Origin: Sphingobacterium chungjuense
Lineage (GTDB): Bacteria; Bacteroidota; Bacteroidia; Sphingobacteriales; Sphingobacteriaceae
Length of the DNA stretch: 64,000 nucleotides
NCBI RefSeq assembly: GCF_011316935.1
Contig: NZ_WLYS01000002.1
Span: 1-64,000 of the forward strand
Direction: 5' to 3'
Part shown: positions 1-9,239 of the stretch, one piece after another
How positions within the stretch are numbered: position 1 is the first letter of the stretch
Layout: every line of letters begins with the position of its first letter
Notes under the pieces: generated by a model
What the model was told of the DNA's origin: nothing
Database searches by the model: none
What the model saw: the letters and a program-made list of their open reading frames with translations, nothing else
Made by a program: the position numbers and the translations under genes

Positions 1-81
1 CACGAAGGGCTGGGTAATCGTACGCCGATTGAAGCGGTCAGAAAAATACCCAAAAACGAAGCTGCAGAAGTACTAAAATAA
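1..81 (+). pseudogene. C-terminal tail of an IS3-type transposase, cut by the window edge
   Basis: The first 26 codons are open from base 1 and end at TAA. They read as the end of an integrase-type transposase: H-E-G-L-G-N-R-T-P-I-E-A resembles the 'H-x-x-L-G-x-x-T-P-x-E' signature near the C-terminus of IS3-family OrfB. Eleven bases after the stop begins a 36-bp sequence (92-127) that recurs at 24301-24336, as expected for an IS right end. Whether the element is intact upstream cannot be seen. The family call rests on one short motif plus the terminal repeat. Confidence 0.5.
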
Positions 82-91
82 ATTAGAAAAT

Positions 92-127
92 AGCAGATTT
101 TGCTGTCTGAAAAATGGGGTACTTACA
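92..127 (+). repeat. Right-end sequence of the IS3-like element
   Basis: The 36 bases ending GGGGTACTTACA are identical to the reverse complement of 24301-24336. Their position just after a transposase stop codon, and the outward TGTAAGTACCCC when read from the end inward, fit an IS3-family terminal repeat. The element would end at base 127. No target duplication can be tested because the left end is outside the window. Confidence 0.6.
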
Positions 128-473
128 CTAATATATTAAATAGTGACGTGCCCTTCTTATCAAATCATTCTTAAGTTCACAATTACTGCTACACCACGAA
201 TTAACGTCTTTTGACTGATCTCCTCTCCAAAAAAAATACATTAAAGTAAAAAGTGATATTGGGAAACTCCCTTTGTAATGTGCTGCTTGCCATATTTCTA
301 TTTGCCCAGAGCAATTAAAAATGGAAAAACTCCAGTTAGCAATTGCGAATAATAAACAGCTGCTTACGAATATTAAACGAACTGAATAATTCCATTTCCT
401 CGTCCTATTTTTAGTACAACATAATTAAAACATGCCGCGAAGGCATGGATGGTTTAACAAAATAATCAAAGAA
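128..473. other. Intergenic: IS flank and leader of the next gene
   Basis: No gene is supported here. A small hairpin at 431-447 (CATGCC, loop GCGAA, GGCATG) lies in the leader of the downstream secreted protein. No clear TAnnTTTG promoter was found. Confidence 0.4.
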
Positions 474-815
474 ATGAAAAAATTATTTATGGGCTTGATG
501 GCCGTAACAATGCTATCAACAGCGGCATTTGCCGGCACGGACGCAAATGCTTCAACAGAAAATGCAGATGCAAAAGCAGTAACTGAAAAACCAGCCGAAA
601 ACAAAAGCGAAGTTGAAGTTTCCGAATCCTTCGAAGAAAACAACGGGATGTTTAGAAAAAAATGTGTTTACACATTGACTGTTTACAATGGTAACGGCCA
701 AGTGATTGACACCTTCACTTCGTCAACCTATGTAGAAAACTCCTGCTCAGGATTTTTCGGAACTGCAGCCATGATGTACAGACACATGCTTGCCGATGGT
801 AGCTTAGGGATCTAG
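474..815 (+). CDS. Small secreted protein of unknown function (113 aa)
   Basis: The start at 474 is chosen because it places a typical signal peptide at the N-terminus (MKK, hydrophobic core, A-F-A before about residue 20). An upstream in-frame ATG at 432 would put 14 polar residues in front. After cleavage comes a low-complexity Ala/Glu/Lys/Asn segment (about 21-55), then a compact C-terminal part with Cys residues in K-K-C-V-Y and E-N-S-C-S-G that could form a disulfide in the periplasm. No family is recognised. The gene has its own terminator and no operon partner. Confidence 0.6.
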   Translation: MKKLFMGLMAVTMLSTAAFAGTDANASTENADAKAVTEKPAENKSEVEVSESFEENNGMFRKKCVYTLTVYNGNGQVIDTFTSSTYVENSCSGFFGTAAMMYRHMLADGSLGI

Positions 816-856
816 TATCAGAATTGTATCTCATTCGAATTAGAATGCAAAAATTT

Positions 857-880
857 AAGCGAGGCCTAGCCTCGCTTTTT
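857..880 (+). terminator. Intrinsic terminator after the small secreted protein
   Basis: AAGCGAGGC, loop CTA, GCCTCGCTT is a perfect 9-bp stem running into a T tract, 41 bases after the stop codon at 815. Confidence 0.85.
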
Positions 881-894
881 CAAACCCAACCATC

Positions 895-1674
895 ATGAAC
901 AAATACTTTTTATTTTTTCTAGTGTCGCTGGCCACAACGGTTTCCTACGGACAAAAGCTAAGGGCTGTGTACGAATACATACCGTCGCCCATGGCTACCT
1001 ATCGCGAAGAGATTTATTTTCAGGAGGCCGTAAAAACTTCCGTTCGCGATTCAATACCACAGGCCAAGGCCAATTCCGGCAACGAAGATGATGATGGGGA
1101 GTTGAGCGGAAGTATGTCGGTTATGATCGATATGGGCAAAACATACAGAAAGATCATCATCCAGAACACTAATTCGCCCCAACTACTGGAAACCAACTCT
1201 CTTGATAGTCGTAATTACTTGGTTAGCGACGATTTTCCGCCTCTGGTGTGGAACACCAACTACAGCGATGTAGATACCTTGGGCAAACATATATGCCATA
1301 AGGCAACTGCCGCGTATCGTGGCACTACGCTTGTGGCCTACTATACCAACGATATTCCATTGCCTGCTGGGCCCTACAAATTTGGTGGTCTTCCCGGCCT
1401 TATCGTCATGCTGTACAACGAAGGAGTCAACCCGCACTATTGGCTGCTTAAAGAAATCGCATATCCCTTTACAGGGGACATACCAGTTAACAAGGAATAC
1501 ATAAATTCCCTACCCAAACTCAGCCTAGAGAACTACATCAAAAAAGCAGATCTAGAAACCGAAGAACAAATGCGCATGATGATGAGTAAAATGCCACTGG
1601 TTGAAGGCGTAACCGTTGAACGCAAAAAGATTCGCGGCAGCGTAGAGCAGGTATATGAATGGGAGAAAAATTAA
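895..1674 (+). CDS. GLPGLI family secreted protein (259 aa)
   Basis: The protein has a signal peptide (M-N-K-Y-F, hydrophobic stretch, cleavage near S-Y-G-Q at residues 17-20) and the family signature G-P-Y-K-F-G-G-L-P-G-L-I near residue 160. GLPGLI proteins (TIGR01200) are Bacteroidota-specific, exported, and of unknown biochemical role. The 3' end overlaps the next gene by 20 bases, so the two are almost certainly co-translated. GLPGLI genes commonly sit beside a carboxypeptidase-regulatory-like/TonB-receptor-like barrel, as here. The family is secure; the function is unknown. Confidence 0.9.
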   Translation: MNKYFLFFLVSLATTVSYGQKLRAVYEYIPSPMATYREEIYFQEAVKTSVRDSIPQAKANSGNEDDDGELSGSMSVMIDMGKTYRKIIIQNTNSPQLLETNSLDSRNYLVSDDFPPLVWNTNYSDVDTLGKHICHKATAAYRGTTLVAYYTNDIPLPAGPYKFGGLPGLIVMLYNEGVNPHYWLLKEIAYPFTGDIPVNKEYINSLPKLSLENYIKKADLETEEQMRMMMSKMPLVEGVTVERKKIRGSVEQVYEWEKN

Positions 1675-4348
1675 ACGTGTTTTAGGATGGCTCGGGCTGT
1701 GCTTGCTCCCCTTGCTAACACAGGCGCAAGTCGCTATACATGGCCAAGTAAGCCTCCAAGGAGAAGCTTTGCCCGGCGTACGCGTCGATTTGCGCCTGGA
1801 GGTAGACTCCCAAATGCTGTCCTATACCTTTAGCGATGAGCAGGGAAATTACCGTTTGCAGCACGCTCAGAACGAAAAATTGATACTACAGTTCATGGCG
1901 CTTGGACTCGAACCGATCAGCTTGAGGATTAGTCCAACACAAGCCGATACCCTTATTGACGCGCAAATGCAACCTGGCGGTATGCAACAAATACAAGAGG
2001 TAATCGTACACGCCAAACAGCCTTACCGAAATGGCCGCGATACCATCGAATTGGACGTAAACTCTTTTTTACAGGGTGATGAGCGCAACGTAGAGGATTT
2101 GCTGCGCAAAATTCCAGGGATTAACGTAGGCACCGATGGAAGTATCAAGATTGGCAACAAAGAGGTGGAAAAGGTCATGATAGAAGGCGACGATTTCTTT
2201 GAGAAAGGCTACCGCCTGTTGACGCAAAATATGAGCGTGCAGCCGTTGAAAAAAATTCAGGTGCTGCAGCGTTATTCCAACAACAAACAGCTAAAAGGTA
2301 TTGAAAACTCGGACAAGGTAGCACTTAACCTACAACTGAAAGACGACAGCAAAAACCAGTGGCTAGGATCACTAGAGCTGCAGGGAGCGCCCGTTGGTCC
2401 GAAATACTACCAGACGAGCGCAAACCTCGTGAATTTTGGCAAGCGCAACAAATATTACCTGTTGGCAAGCGCCAACAACAACGGCTACGATGCGGTAAGC
2501 AGCATCAACCACCTTATTCACTCCGGTTCGGCCAACGAACCTGGGCAAATTGGTGTGAATGTAGGCACGCCCACCTTGATAGATAATACGCCCAACCTGC
2601 CTAACTTCGATTATCGGCGAACGAATTTTAATGACGACAAGCTTCTATCATTAAATACCATTTTAAACCCTACATCTGCATTCAAGATCAAATGGCTGGG
2701 CTTCGTAAACCCCACAAAAAAATCCTTTTATCGCAATACAGTGCAGGAGTACAACCTCGAAGATATTCAATTTACCACCACCGAGAACTATGAATTTACC
2801 CGCAAAATCGATAATTATTTCACTAAATTGGAAGTGCAGTACGAACCTAGCACTGTTGCCTTACTTAACTATACCGGTACGCTGGGCTCACTGAACAACA
2901 ACGAGCTGGGCATGCTTATTTTTAACAATATACCCAGTTTAGAAAGTACCAGAAACAAAGGCTATCTCACGAACCACAACCTCACCTACAGTTACAAACG
3001 CTCGGAGCGAGAAGCACTAGTGAGCTCTGTGCGCTTTATCAACCAGCAATCGCCTGTTGATTACAGCATCAATCAATATTATTACGAATACCTCTTCGGC
3101 TCCAACTCGATCAGCGAGGTGCAACAGCAGATCGCTAACAACCTGCTCTACCTTGGGGCTACTACACATTATCTAAGCAGACAAAAAAAGGGAAACTTTT
3201 TCGAAATCGGATTAAGCTCAACTTATCAACAGCAGCAGTTCAACAGCCAATTACGACTATTACCTAGCCCAGAAGCGGAGCAGAAAACGATCCTATTCCC
3301 ACCAGAATTTGCCAATGAAATGACCCTCCGCTTGTTTCAGACTTACCTTATTGCTAAGTATACGGTAAAACACCACAACTGGGAAGTTACTCCTCGCTTG
3401 CAAGCGGGCGTGGTGCAAAGTAGTCTGCTTAACTTTGAGGAGCAAAACCGTAAAAACAACCTACAATTCTCGCCCGGCCTATCGGCCAAATGGGCTATAC
3501 ATCGAAAGGGACGGCTAGAATCTGATTTGTTTTTTCAACAGCAGAATGCAACACTGACAGAAATGATACCCAACTACTATACCACCGGTGTGCGCAACTT
3601 TGTAAAAGGGATGGATAACTTCGTGAACTTAAATAGCTCGGGCGGAACACTCCTATACACCTATGGGAATATGAGCGATCGCTTTTTTGCTAACTTGCAT
3701 ATAGGGCATCAGATTTTGTTTGACTATATTGGAATAGAAAGCGACCTCAATCCCAATTTTAACCTCGTCCAACAACACTTGCTCGAAAATAAAACGCTTA
3801 CTCGATACCAAGCAGAGCTGAATTATTACTTGAAATCCTTGCATGGAAATATGCGCTTGGATGTAGGCGTCAACAAGCTAGATTACGAAACTCTCGTTAC
3901 CGGATTGGGACGCCAGCAAATCCGCAGCAACACATACCACTACGGACTGTCATTCCGAAGTTCTTGGAAATCCAACTTCAATATCTATACAGGATACCGT
4001 CTTCAAAGCAACAACTACCGCACAGCAGGCACTTTAAATACCTTGACAAATCATCAAGCTTTTCTGAATCTCTTTTTAAACTTGGGCAGCGATATCCAGT
4101 TCAGCCTCAAGAACGAATCATATCGTTTTGGAGAATTACCTCAACAAAATGCACAGACTTATTATTTTTCGGATTTTTCCGTGTTTTATGAACTTGAAAA
4201 ATACAAAATCCGGTTTAACATAACGGCTAAAAACATCTTTAATACACGCTCTTTCAGAGATGTTATGCTCACAGACATCTCGCATTACACCACCGAATAC
4301 AGACTCTTCCCTCGATACATTAGCTTTGGAATAGACTTTAATTTCTAA
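1655..4348 (+). CDS. TonB-dependent-receptor-like outer-membrane barrel with N-terminal CarboxypepD_reg-like domain (897 aa)
   Basis: A signal peptide ends near T-Q-A-Q (about residue 25). It is followed by a carboxypeptidase-regulatory-like Ig fold (about 26-110, with G-E-A-L-P-G-V-R and D-E-Q-G-N-Y-R), then a plug-like segment (L-L-R-K-I-P-G-I near 150, as in TonB receptors) and a long beta-barrel rich in alternating aromatics to the C-terminal Phe. It starts inside the GLPGLI gene, in a different frame. The barrel ends in F-N-F, the usual outer-membrane assembly signal. The substrate is unknown. Confidence 0.85.
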   Translation: MNGRKIKRVLGWLGLCLLPLLTQAQVAIHGQVSLQGEALPGVRVDLRLEVDSQMLSYTFSDEQGNYRLQHAQNEKLILQFMALGLEPISLRISPTQADTLIDAQMQPGGMQQIQEVIVHAKQPYRNGRDTIELDVNSFLQGDERNVEDLLRKIPGINVGTDGSIKIGNKEVEKVMIEGDDFFEKGYRLLTQNMSVQPLKKIQVLQRYSNNKQLKGIENSDKVALNLQLKDDSKNQWLGSLELQGAPVGPKYYQTSANLVNFGKRNKYYLLASANNNGYDAVSSINHLIHSGSANEPGQIGVNVGTPTLIDNTPNLPNFDYRRTNFNDDKLLSLNTILNPTSAFKIKWLGFVNPTKKSFYRNTVQEYNLEDIQFTTTENYEFTRKIDNYFTKLEVQYEPSTVALLNYTGTLGSLNNNELGMLIFNNIPSLESTRNKGYLTNHNLTYSYKRSEREALVSSVRFINQQSPVDYSINQYYYEYLFGSNSISEVQQQIANNLLYLGATTHYLSRQKKGNFFEIGLSSTYQQQQFNSQLRLLPSPEAEQKTILFPPEFANEMTLRLFQTYLIAKYTVKHHNWEVTPRLQAGVVQSSLLNFEEQNRKNNLQFSPGLSAKWAIHRKGRLESDLFFQQQNATLTEMIPNYYTTGVRNFVKGMDNFVNLNSSGGTLLYTYGNMSDRFFANLHIGHQILFDYIGIESDLNPNFNLVQQHLLENKTLTRYQAELNYYLKSLHGNMRLDVGVNKLDYETLVTGLGRQQIRSNTYHYGLSFRSSWKSNFNIYTGYRLQSNNYRTAGTLNTLTNHQAFLNLFLNLGSDIQFSLKNESYRFGELPQQNAQTYYFSDFSVFYELEKYKIRFNITAKNIFNTRSFRDVMLTDISHYTTEYRLFPRYISFGIDFNF

Positions 4349-4691
4349 ACTTATGTAACCTTCTGGTTTATGAATCATCTTTATCCGTCTGATAATGGTC
4401 TGTATGACTCTTCAGCTCATTCCACTGTAACTGTCCTACTACTTCGTATAGCATCAGGCTAATAATTAGGGATTCATTCAGCTTTTATCATCATCCCTAC
4501 CGTTTAATAAAGCTCGTATTCGGGTATATTGTCAATCGTCATAACTAGTAAACTTCACCCATAACGTATTTATCGGAAAAATTAAAACATATTTTTTTGA
4601 TTTTCAGGTATTTATCAGTATAACTATTGTGGTAATGGTGTGTTGTTTAAGTATCGATATGAACAATTAATATTTACTAACACATAAGCTT
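4349..4691. other. Intergenic, AT-rich leader of the catalase gene
   Basis: Both strands were read and no gene, hairpin terminator or consensus TAnnTTTG box was recognised. The last 100 bases are very AT-rich and presumably carry the catalase promoter. Confidence 0.3.
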
Positions 4692-5657
4692 ATGTTTTAT
4701 CACGTTCAAAATCTTATTAATCCGATAGTTGATGACCAACCGGATCCAGCTGCTGCTAATGCATTACAAGAAGGTCTAGGTGGCCAATTTGGGGAAATGC
4801 GCACGATGATGCAATATCTATTTCAAAGCTTTAATTTTCGTGGTGACGGCATTCCTTACCTCGATTTGATTCAGGGAATAGGTATTGAAGAGATAAGTCA
4901 CGTCGAGCTAATTACCAAGACGATTTCCCGATTGTTAGATGGAGCTCCAGAGTATCATGGTAAAAAATTTGATGTGCCCGGCGCGCGAGGAAGTGCGGAT
5001 ATGGACATGGCCAAATTTCAGCAAAATCCCCATCATTTCATTCATGGTGCACAAGGTGCATTGCCAGTCGATGCTGCCGGTAACCCTTGGAGTGGATCTT
5101 ACGTTCACAACCATGGTAATCTGGTATTGGATCTTATGGACAACTTAGTATTAGAATCCACTGGGCGATTACAGAAATGTCGTATTTATCAGATGTCTTC
5201 GAACAAAACATTGCGTGCGACTGTTGCTTTTTTGATTGCACGGGATGAAGCGCATGAGATGGCTTTTGCAAAAGCATTGGAAACATTAGGTGTTGATTGG
5301 GCGAAAGTACTACCGATTCCTAAGTTTGACTCCTCTCAATATCCCGAAGTAAAAAAACTTATCGATGCTGGGATCAACAGAGAGCAATACACTTTTCGTT
5401 TAGATGGATCTGAAATGGATAAAATCTTTCAGGGAAGCGCGCCAGCAAATGATGGAACGGTGTTGACTACGTTGAAAGAGCCGAAAGAATCTTACAAAAA
5501 TCCACCTGCTCCTGAAAGACCTGAAGAGTTCGCGCCAGGTCTAGATCCTGAGCTTCAAAAGCTAGCAGATGCTTACACAGATTTTAAAGAAAAAACTGTT
5601 AAGGAAATGGAAAAAAAGGCAGGGCCAAACCCTCGAAATAAAAAGAAAAAGGATTAA
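4692..5657 (+). CDS. Manganese (non-haem) catalase
   Basis: This dimanganese catalase converts H2O2 to water and oxygen in the cytoplasm. All five expected metal ligands are visible: E35, E67, H70 (in E-E-I-S-H-V-E), E155 and H188 (in R-D-E-A-H-E). The E155-H188 spacing of 33 equals that of the Lactobacillus plantarum enzyme (E148/H181). The 321-aa length is slightly above the family norm because of a Lys-rich, disordered C-terminal tail. The gene stands alone between a gap and a bidirectional terminator, so it is probably monocistronic. Gene-family confidence is high. Confidence 0.95.
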   Translation: MFYHVQNLINPIVDDQPDPAAANALQEGLGGQFGEMRTMMQYLFQSFNFRGDGIPYLDLIQGIGIEEISHVELITKTISRLLDGAPEYHGKKFDVPGARGSADMDMAKFQQNPHHFIHGAQGALPVDAAGNPWSGSYVHNHGNLVLDLMDNLVLESTGRLQKCRIYQMSSNKTLRATVAFLIARDEAHEMAFAKALETLGVDWAKVLPIPKFDSSQYPEVKKLIDAGINREQYTFRLDGSEMDKIFQGSAPANDGTVLTTLKEPKESYKNPPAPERPEEFAPGLDPELQKLADAYTDFKEKTVKEMEKKAGPNPRNKKKKD

Positions 5658-5764
5658 GGGGGTAAATCGGTTGGTTTCGAGTTTTATACACTTGCTTTGT
5701 TGCTCTCAGTTGGCACGATTTACATCTTTAATCAATATAAATAAAAGAAACACAGACAATCCCA

Positions 5765-5806
5765 AAAACACAAAAAAGCCACTCGTTTGTGACTTTTTTG
5801 TGTTTT
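5765..5806. terminator. Bidirectional terminator between catalase and GH43 gene
   Basis: AAAACACAAAAAAG and CTTTTTTGTGTTTT form a 14-bp stem, extended by CAC/GTG, with A and T tracts on both sides. It lies between two convergent genes. Confidence 0.8.
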
Positions 5807-5823
5807 ATACTATGCAATACGTA

Positions 5824-6888
5824 TTACTCGCCAGCTGGCACTTCTAATGAAGCACCTGCTGCTACGGGTTGGCCGAAATTGGGCGTGCCATCCGTATTCC
5901 ACGTGAACTTTTGCATGCGCGTACTACGCACATTGCCACAGCCATCGTTATTAGGATGCGATTCGCTATTGGCATGATAAATAATCCAATCTTCTGTTCC
6001 ATCTTTTGATTTAAAAAAGCCATTGTGCCCCGCGCCAAAAGCTGTTGGAGCTTTAGTAAATACGGGGTTAGGGTGTTTCGACCAAGACGCTATTTTCATT
6101 GGATCAGCATTCTGGTTGAGCTTCAGCATCCCCAAACTATAATCGTCTGTGCCGCAATAGCTAGCACTGTAGATTAAAAAAACATCGCCTGCGGGATTTT
6201 TAAGAATTTCTGGGCCTTCGTTAACACTGAATTCTTTTTTCTCCCAATCCAACTCTGGCGTAGAGATCATACTTGTCTCGCCGATCAAGGTAAAAGGATC
6301 TGACATTTTAGAGATATAAATATTCTGCGTTAGGTTACCTTGTTGCGCACCTGGTCGGCCAGACCAGATAAAAAACAGTTCGTTACCGTGCTCAAAAATG
6401 CTACCATCAATAGCCCACTGGTCGGTAGGTTGCGTAATAAGCTGTCCCTTATCTACCCAATTACTGGTCGTCGGATCTTCATTCGCATTTTCCAACACGA
6501 ACATCCGGTGATTCACATCTTGCCCATTGCTGGCTGTATAATAGATATACCATTTGCCGCGTATAAAGAAGAGTTCGGGTGCCCATACATCGCGGCTATT
6601 GATGCCTGTAGATGGCGCGTTAAATACCACTTGGCTCGGAGCAGCTGCCAACTCACTCATCTTAGCTGTTTTCCGGATTTCGATTCGATTGCCCAAGGTT
6701 TGTAAAAAGTAATAGAAATCACCGCGCTGTGCTACCCAAGGATCCGGTGCAGCCGTAAGCAATGGGTTTTGAAATTTGGCCGATCCCATAACCTCGGGAG
6801 GTTTGGGTGTGGCCAAAAATGGCCCGGCTCCGCGTTTGTCACAGCTTAAAGAGATTATTAAAAAGAAAACATAAAATAGGTTTTTCAT
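5824..6888 (-). CDS. GH43 glycoside hydrolase lipoprotein, probable exo-alpha-1,5-L-arabinofuranosidase
   Basis: The start at 6888 gives M-K-N-L-F and a lipoprotein signal with Cys16. The longer open frame to 7188 has no signal and overlaps the upstream gene. GH43 five-blade propeller features are present: catalytic base D49 in A-P-D-P-W, a D-V-W-A-P-E motif, the pKa-modulating Asp in W-A-I-D-G-S, and the acid Glu in N-E-G-P-E-I. The late G-A-G-H-N-G-F, D-W-I-I-Y-H-A and F-T-W-N-T-D-G-T-P motifs resemble exo-1,5-arabinofuranosidases of this family. It begins 10 bases after the preceding gene's stop and is last in the SusC/D operon. The arabinan specificity is inference. Confidence 0.85.
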   Translation of the reverse strand: MKNLFYVFFLIISLSCDKRGAGPFLATPKPPEVMGSAKFQNPLLTAAPDPWVAQRGDFYYFLQTLGNRIEIRKTAKMSELAAAPSQVVFNAPSTGINSRDVWAPELFFIRGKWYIYYTASNGQDVNHRMFVLENANEDPTTSNWVDKGQLITQPTDQWAIDGSIFEHGNELFFIWSGRPGAQQGNLTQNIYISKMSDPFTLIGETSMISTPELDWEKKEFSVNEGPEILKNPAGDVFLIYSASYCGTDDYSLGMLKLNQNADPMKIASWSKHPNPVFTKAPTAFGAGHNGFFKSKDGTEDWIIYHANSESHPNNDGCGNVRSTRMQKFTWNTDGTPNFGQPVAAGASLEVPAGE

Positions 6889-6898
6889 TGTAGTAAGT

Positions 6899-7663
6899 TT
6901 AGAGTTTGGCATATTCCAAGTAATCAATCTCTCCGTACAAGGTATTATGGCGGATGCTAATCTTACGTGTACCAGCAGCAAGCAAGAACACAAGATCGTG
7001 GGTTTGCCATACATTCCAGCCTCGGTTTGCGATCGAATAGACCTGTGCCGTAGATTCGTCATCATCAATATATACCTTATGGGAAGTACCGTCGAAACCG
7101 GTTCCGGCAGCAATTCGTATGCGATACTCGCCTGCGGCCAATACCTGAATAGTCGCATCAATACCGCTTGCTGCATTGTCGATAGCACCTACCTTCGCTT
7201 GGTTTGAGGAAGTTTCTCTTGTTTCGGGATCATTGGCAATACGGGCTACACCGCGCAGTGTTGCATTCTCTGCTTCAATACGAATAGGTAGTACTTTCAC
7301 GCGTGCGTTTACGATATTGCTCTTCACCGTATTTTCTGCTTCATCAATGAGTACGGCGTGAAAAGTTAGGCTTTGATCTGGGATCGCTTCATTCACTTTA
7401 TAATCAAAGTTGAAAGGTGCAATGCGCTTTTCCCCGATTTTTTCTTCGCCCTTATAAAAATCAACACGACGCAGTTGCGCCCCACCATAGGCACTTTGCC
7501 CAGCAGCACGCAAGACGTAATTTCCACTCGCAATCGCCACTGTATCTGCCGTAAGAAGGATAGTAGGCGCAACGCTACTGGATGGAATGTCGACTGTTCG
7601 TTCACAGCTTCCGACCATACAGGCGAAGCCGCAAAGAAGAATAGATAGCATATTTTTCATCAT
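6899..7663 (-). CDS. Surface lipoprotein with Ig-like and CBM6-like domains (254 aa)
   Basis: A lipoprotein signal ends at Cys20 (V-G-S-C). Residues about 30-125 resemble a bacterial Ig-like domain (R-V-D-F-Y-K-G-E-E-K-I-G). Residues about 128-254 resemble a family-6-type carbohydrate-binding module (R-I-E-A-E-N-A at its start, A-G-E-Y-R-I-R-I, and the closing I-D-Y-L-E). No catalytic domain is present, so a glycan-binding role beside SusD at the cell surface is likely. It lies 8 bases after susD and 10 before the GH43 gene. Confidence 0.75.
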   Translation of the reverse strand: MMKNMLSILLCGFACMVGSCERTVDIPSSSVAPTILLTADTVAIASGNYVLRAAGQSAYGGAQLRRVDFYKGEEKIGEKRIAPFNFDYKVNEAIPDQSLTFHAVLIDEAENTVKSNIVNARVKVLPIRIEAENATLRGVARIANDPETRETSSNQAKVGAIDNAASGIDATIQVLAAGEYRIRIAAGTGFDGTSHKVYIDDDESTAQVYSIANRGWNVWQTHDLVFLLAAGTRKISIRHNTLYGEIDYLEYAKL

Positions 7664-7671
7664 ATAATCAA

Positions 7672-9213
7672 TTAATAACCTGGGTTTTGAGTCAGGTTTG
7701 GATTGTTATCAATATCAGATTGAGGAATGGGATACCATTCGTGCTTTCCTTGCACGAAGTTGGTAAATTCTGGGTCGCGTTGTCGCAAAACGGACAGGTT
7801 ATTCGCCAATTCACCCCAGCGCACAAGGTCGAAATAGCGCCAGCCTTCGCCCGCTAATTCCAGCGTACGCTCTTGCCGTATTTGCTCTCGGAAGCTTGCT
7901 TGATCTAGTGCTGGCCGCGCCACACTCAAGGGGCGCAGGCCAACGCGTCTGCGCACACGATCCACATGCGGATAGGCACTTTGTGTTTGCCCTATTTCAT
8001 TCAAACATTCTGCATACAACAACAGAATGTCGGCATAACGAATCATGCGATAATTGTTGGGTGAGCTGAAGCTTTCACCGTTTTTCCAATGGTCGTTCAG
8101 TAATTTGCGAAACCATACACGCTGATCGTTTCCGCCGTAGATTGCCTGCCAAGTTTGCCCATACACCATCGTAAATGCCGGTCCGCGTTCGTCGGTCTGA
8201 TCATAGAGAAAGCTTGCCGCAGCACGTGGATCACGACGATCGTCGGCGGTACGCTCTTGTTCAAACAGGGAAACGATCCATCTTCTGGCGCCGCCATCTG
8301 CATAGCCTGGACCTGGATTAGGAGGAGCTAAAAACTTCGGCACGGAAGATCCAGTGTTTAGACTGATGCCCGGGTTGGTATCATCATCCCCATTCTCGGC
8401 CGGATTTTCCTTGTACTGAATTTCGTAAATAGACTCCCTATTGTTTTCAGAGGTTTTTTTGAAGTTGTCTGCATAGTTGTCCATCAACCCGTAAATCGAG
8501 CTACCTTCCCCCGTAACGAGCCAATCCATCGCCAGTTTTGCTTCGTTAAATTTCCCTTGTTGCACATAGGTTTTGGCTAATAACCCGTAGGCACCACCGC
8601 GTGTTACACGGCCTAGCTCTTCACCACTATACGATATCGGCAGATCAGGAATGGCCTCCGTCAGGTCTTTTTCAATCTGTGCAAATACTTCGTTCTGTGT
8701 TGCGTTTGGTGGATAATCTGTCGGAGACAACGGAGTTAATACCAAAGGTGGTCGCCCCCAAAAAACAGCCAAATTAAAATAATTCAGTGCACGGATAAAC
8801 TTTGCTTCCGCGATTATGCGCTTCTTCAGTGTCTCATCCATGCTAATTTCTGGCACATAGCTGATCACTTGATTGGCGCGAAAATTAGCGTGAAAAATCG
8901 CGTTCCAAGTACCGTTACTTGTGTTATTACTGGTAAAAGCAAAGGACATATTGTTATTTAGACCAATATCTCCACCGGAACCAAAACCTTCGTCTGAACG
9001 TAGTAAGTACAGGAAGAACATACCCCGATTGTAATAAGAGTCGCTTCTGTTTAAGGAACTATATACTGCATTGATTCCTTTGACAGCATCTTGCTGATCT
9101 TTCCAGAAGGATACCGTGGTCAGCATATCAGGATTGGGTTCATCAAAATCCCGTTGACAACTCAAACCAATCAAGATCAACGGAGTAATTAGGGATATTA
9201 ATATTTTTTTCAT
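7672..9213 (-). CDS. SusD/RagB family glycan-binding lipoprotein (513 aa)
   Basis: A lipoprotein signal ends at Cys19 (G-L-S-C-Q-R-D). The N-terminal F-W-K-D-Q-Q-D-A-V-K-G-I-N-A-V-Y and C-terminal E-L-A-G-E-G-W-R-Y-F-D-L-V-R-W-G and N-P-N-L-T-Q-N-P-G-Y are classic SusD signatures. The length is typical. It would cap the SusC barrel encoded 26 bases upstream and hand over oligosaccharides, here probably arabino-oligosaccharides judging from the GH43 neighbour. Confidence 0.93.
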   Translation of the reverse strand: MKKILISLITPLILIGLSCQRDFDEPNPDMLTTVSFWKDQQDAVKGINAVYSSLNRSDSYYNRGMFFLYLLRSDEGFGSGGDIGLNNNMSFAFTSNNTSNGTWNAIFHANFRANQVISYVPEISMDETLKKRIIAEAKFIRALNYFNLAVFWGRPPLVLTPLSPTDYPPNATQNEVFAQIEKDLTEAIPDLPISYSGEELGRVTRGGAYGLLAKTYVQQGKFNEAKLAMDWLVTGEGSSIYGLMDNYADNFKKTSENNRESIYEIQYKENPAENGDDDTNPGISLNTGSSVPKFLAPPNPGPGYADGGARRWIVSLFEQERTADDRRDPRAAASFLYDQTDERGPAFTMVYGQTWQAIYGGNDQRVWFRKLLNDHWKNGESFSSPNNYRMIRYADILLLYAECLNEIGQTQSAYPHVDRVRRRVGLRPLSVARPALDQASFREQIRQERTLELAGEGWRYFDLVRWGELANNLSVLRQRDPEFTNFVQGKHEWYPIPQSDIDNNPNLTQNPGY

Positions 9214-9239
9214 AGTAATTTTCTTTTCCGGTTAATTGA

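Noticed and set aside
5824..7188. Longer 454-aa frame for the GH43 gene
   Set aside because: The first 100 codons overlap the CBM6-like gene and lack a signal. The internal ATG at 6888 gives a lipoprotein signal and proper spacing.
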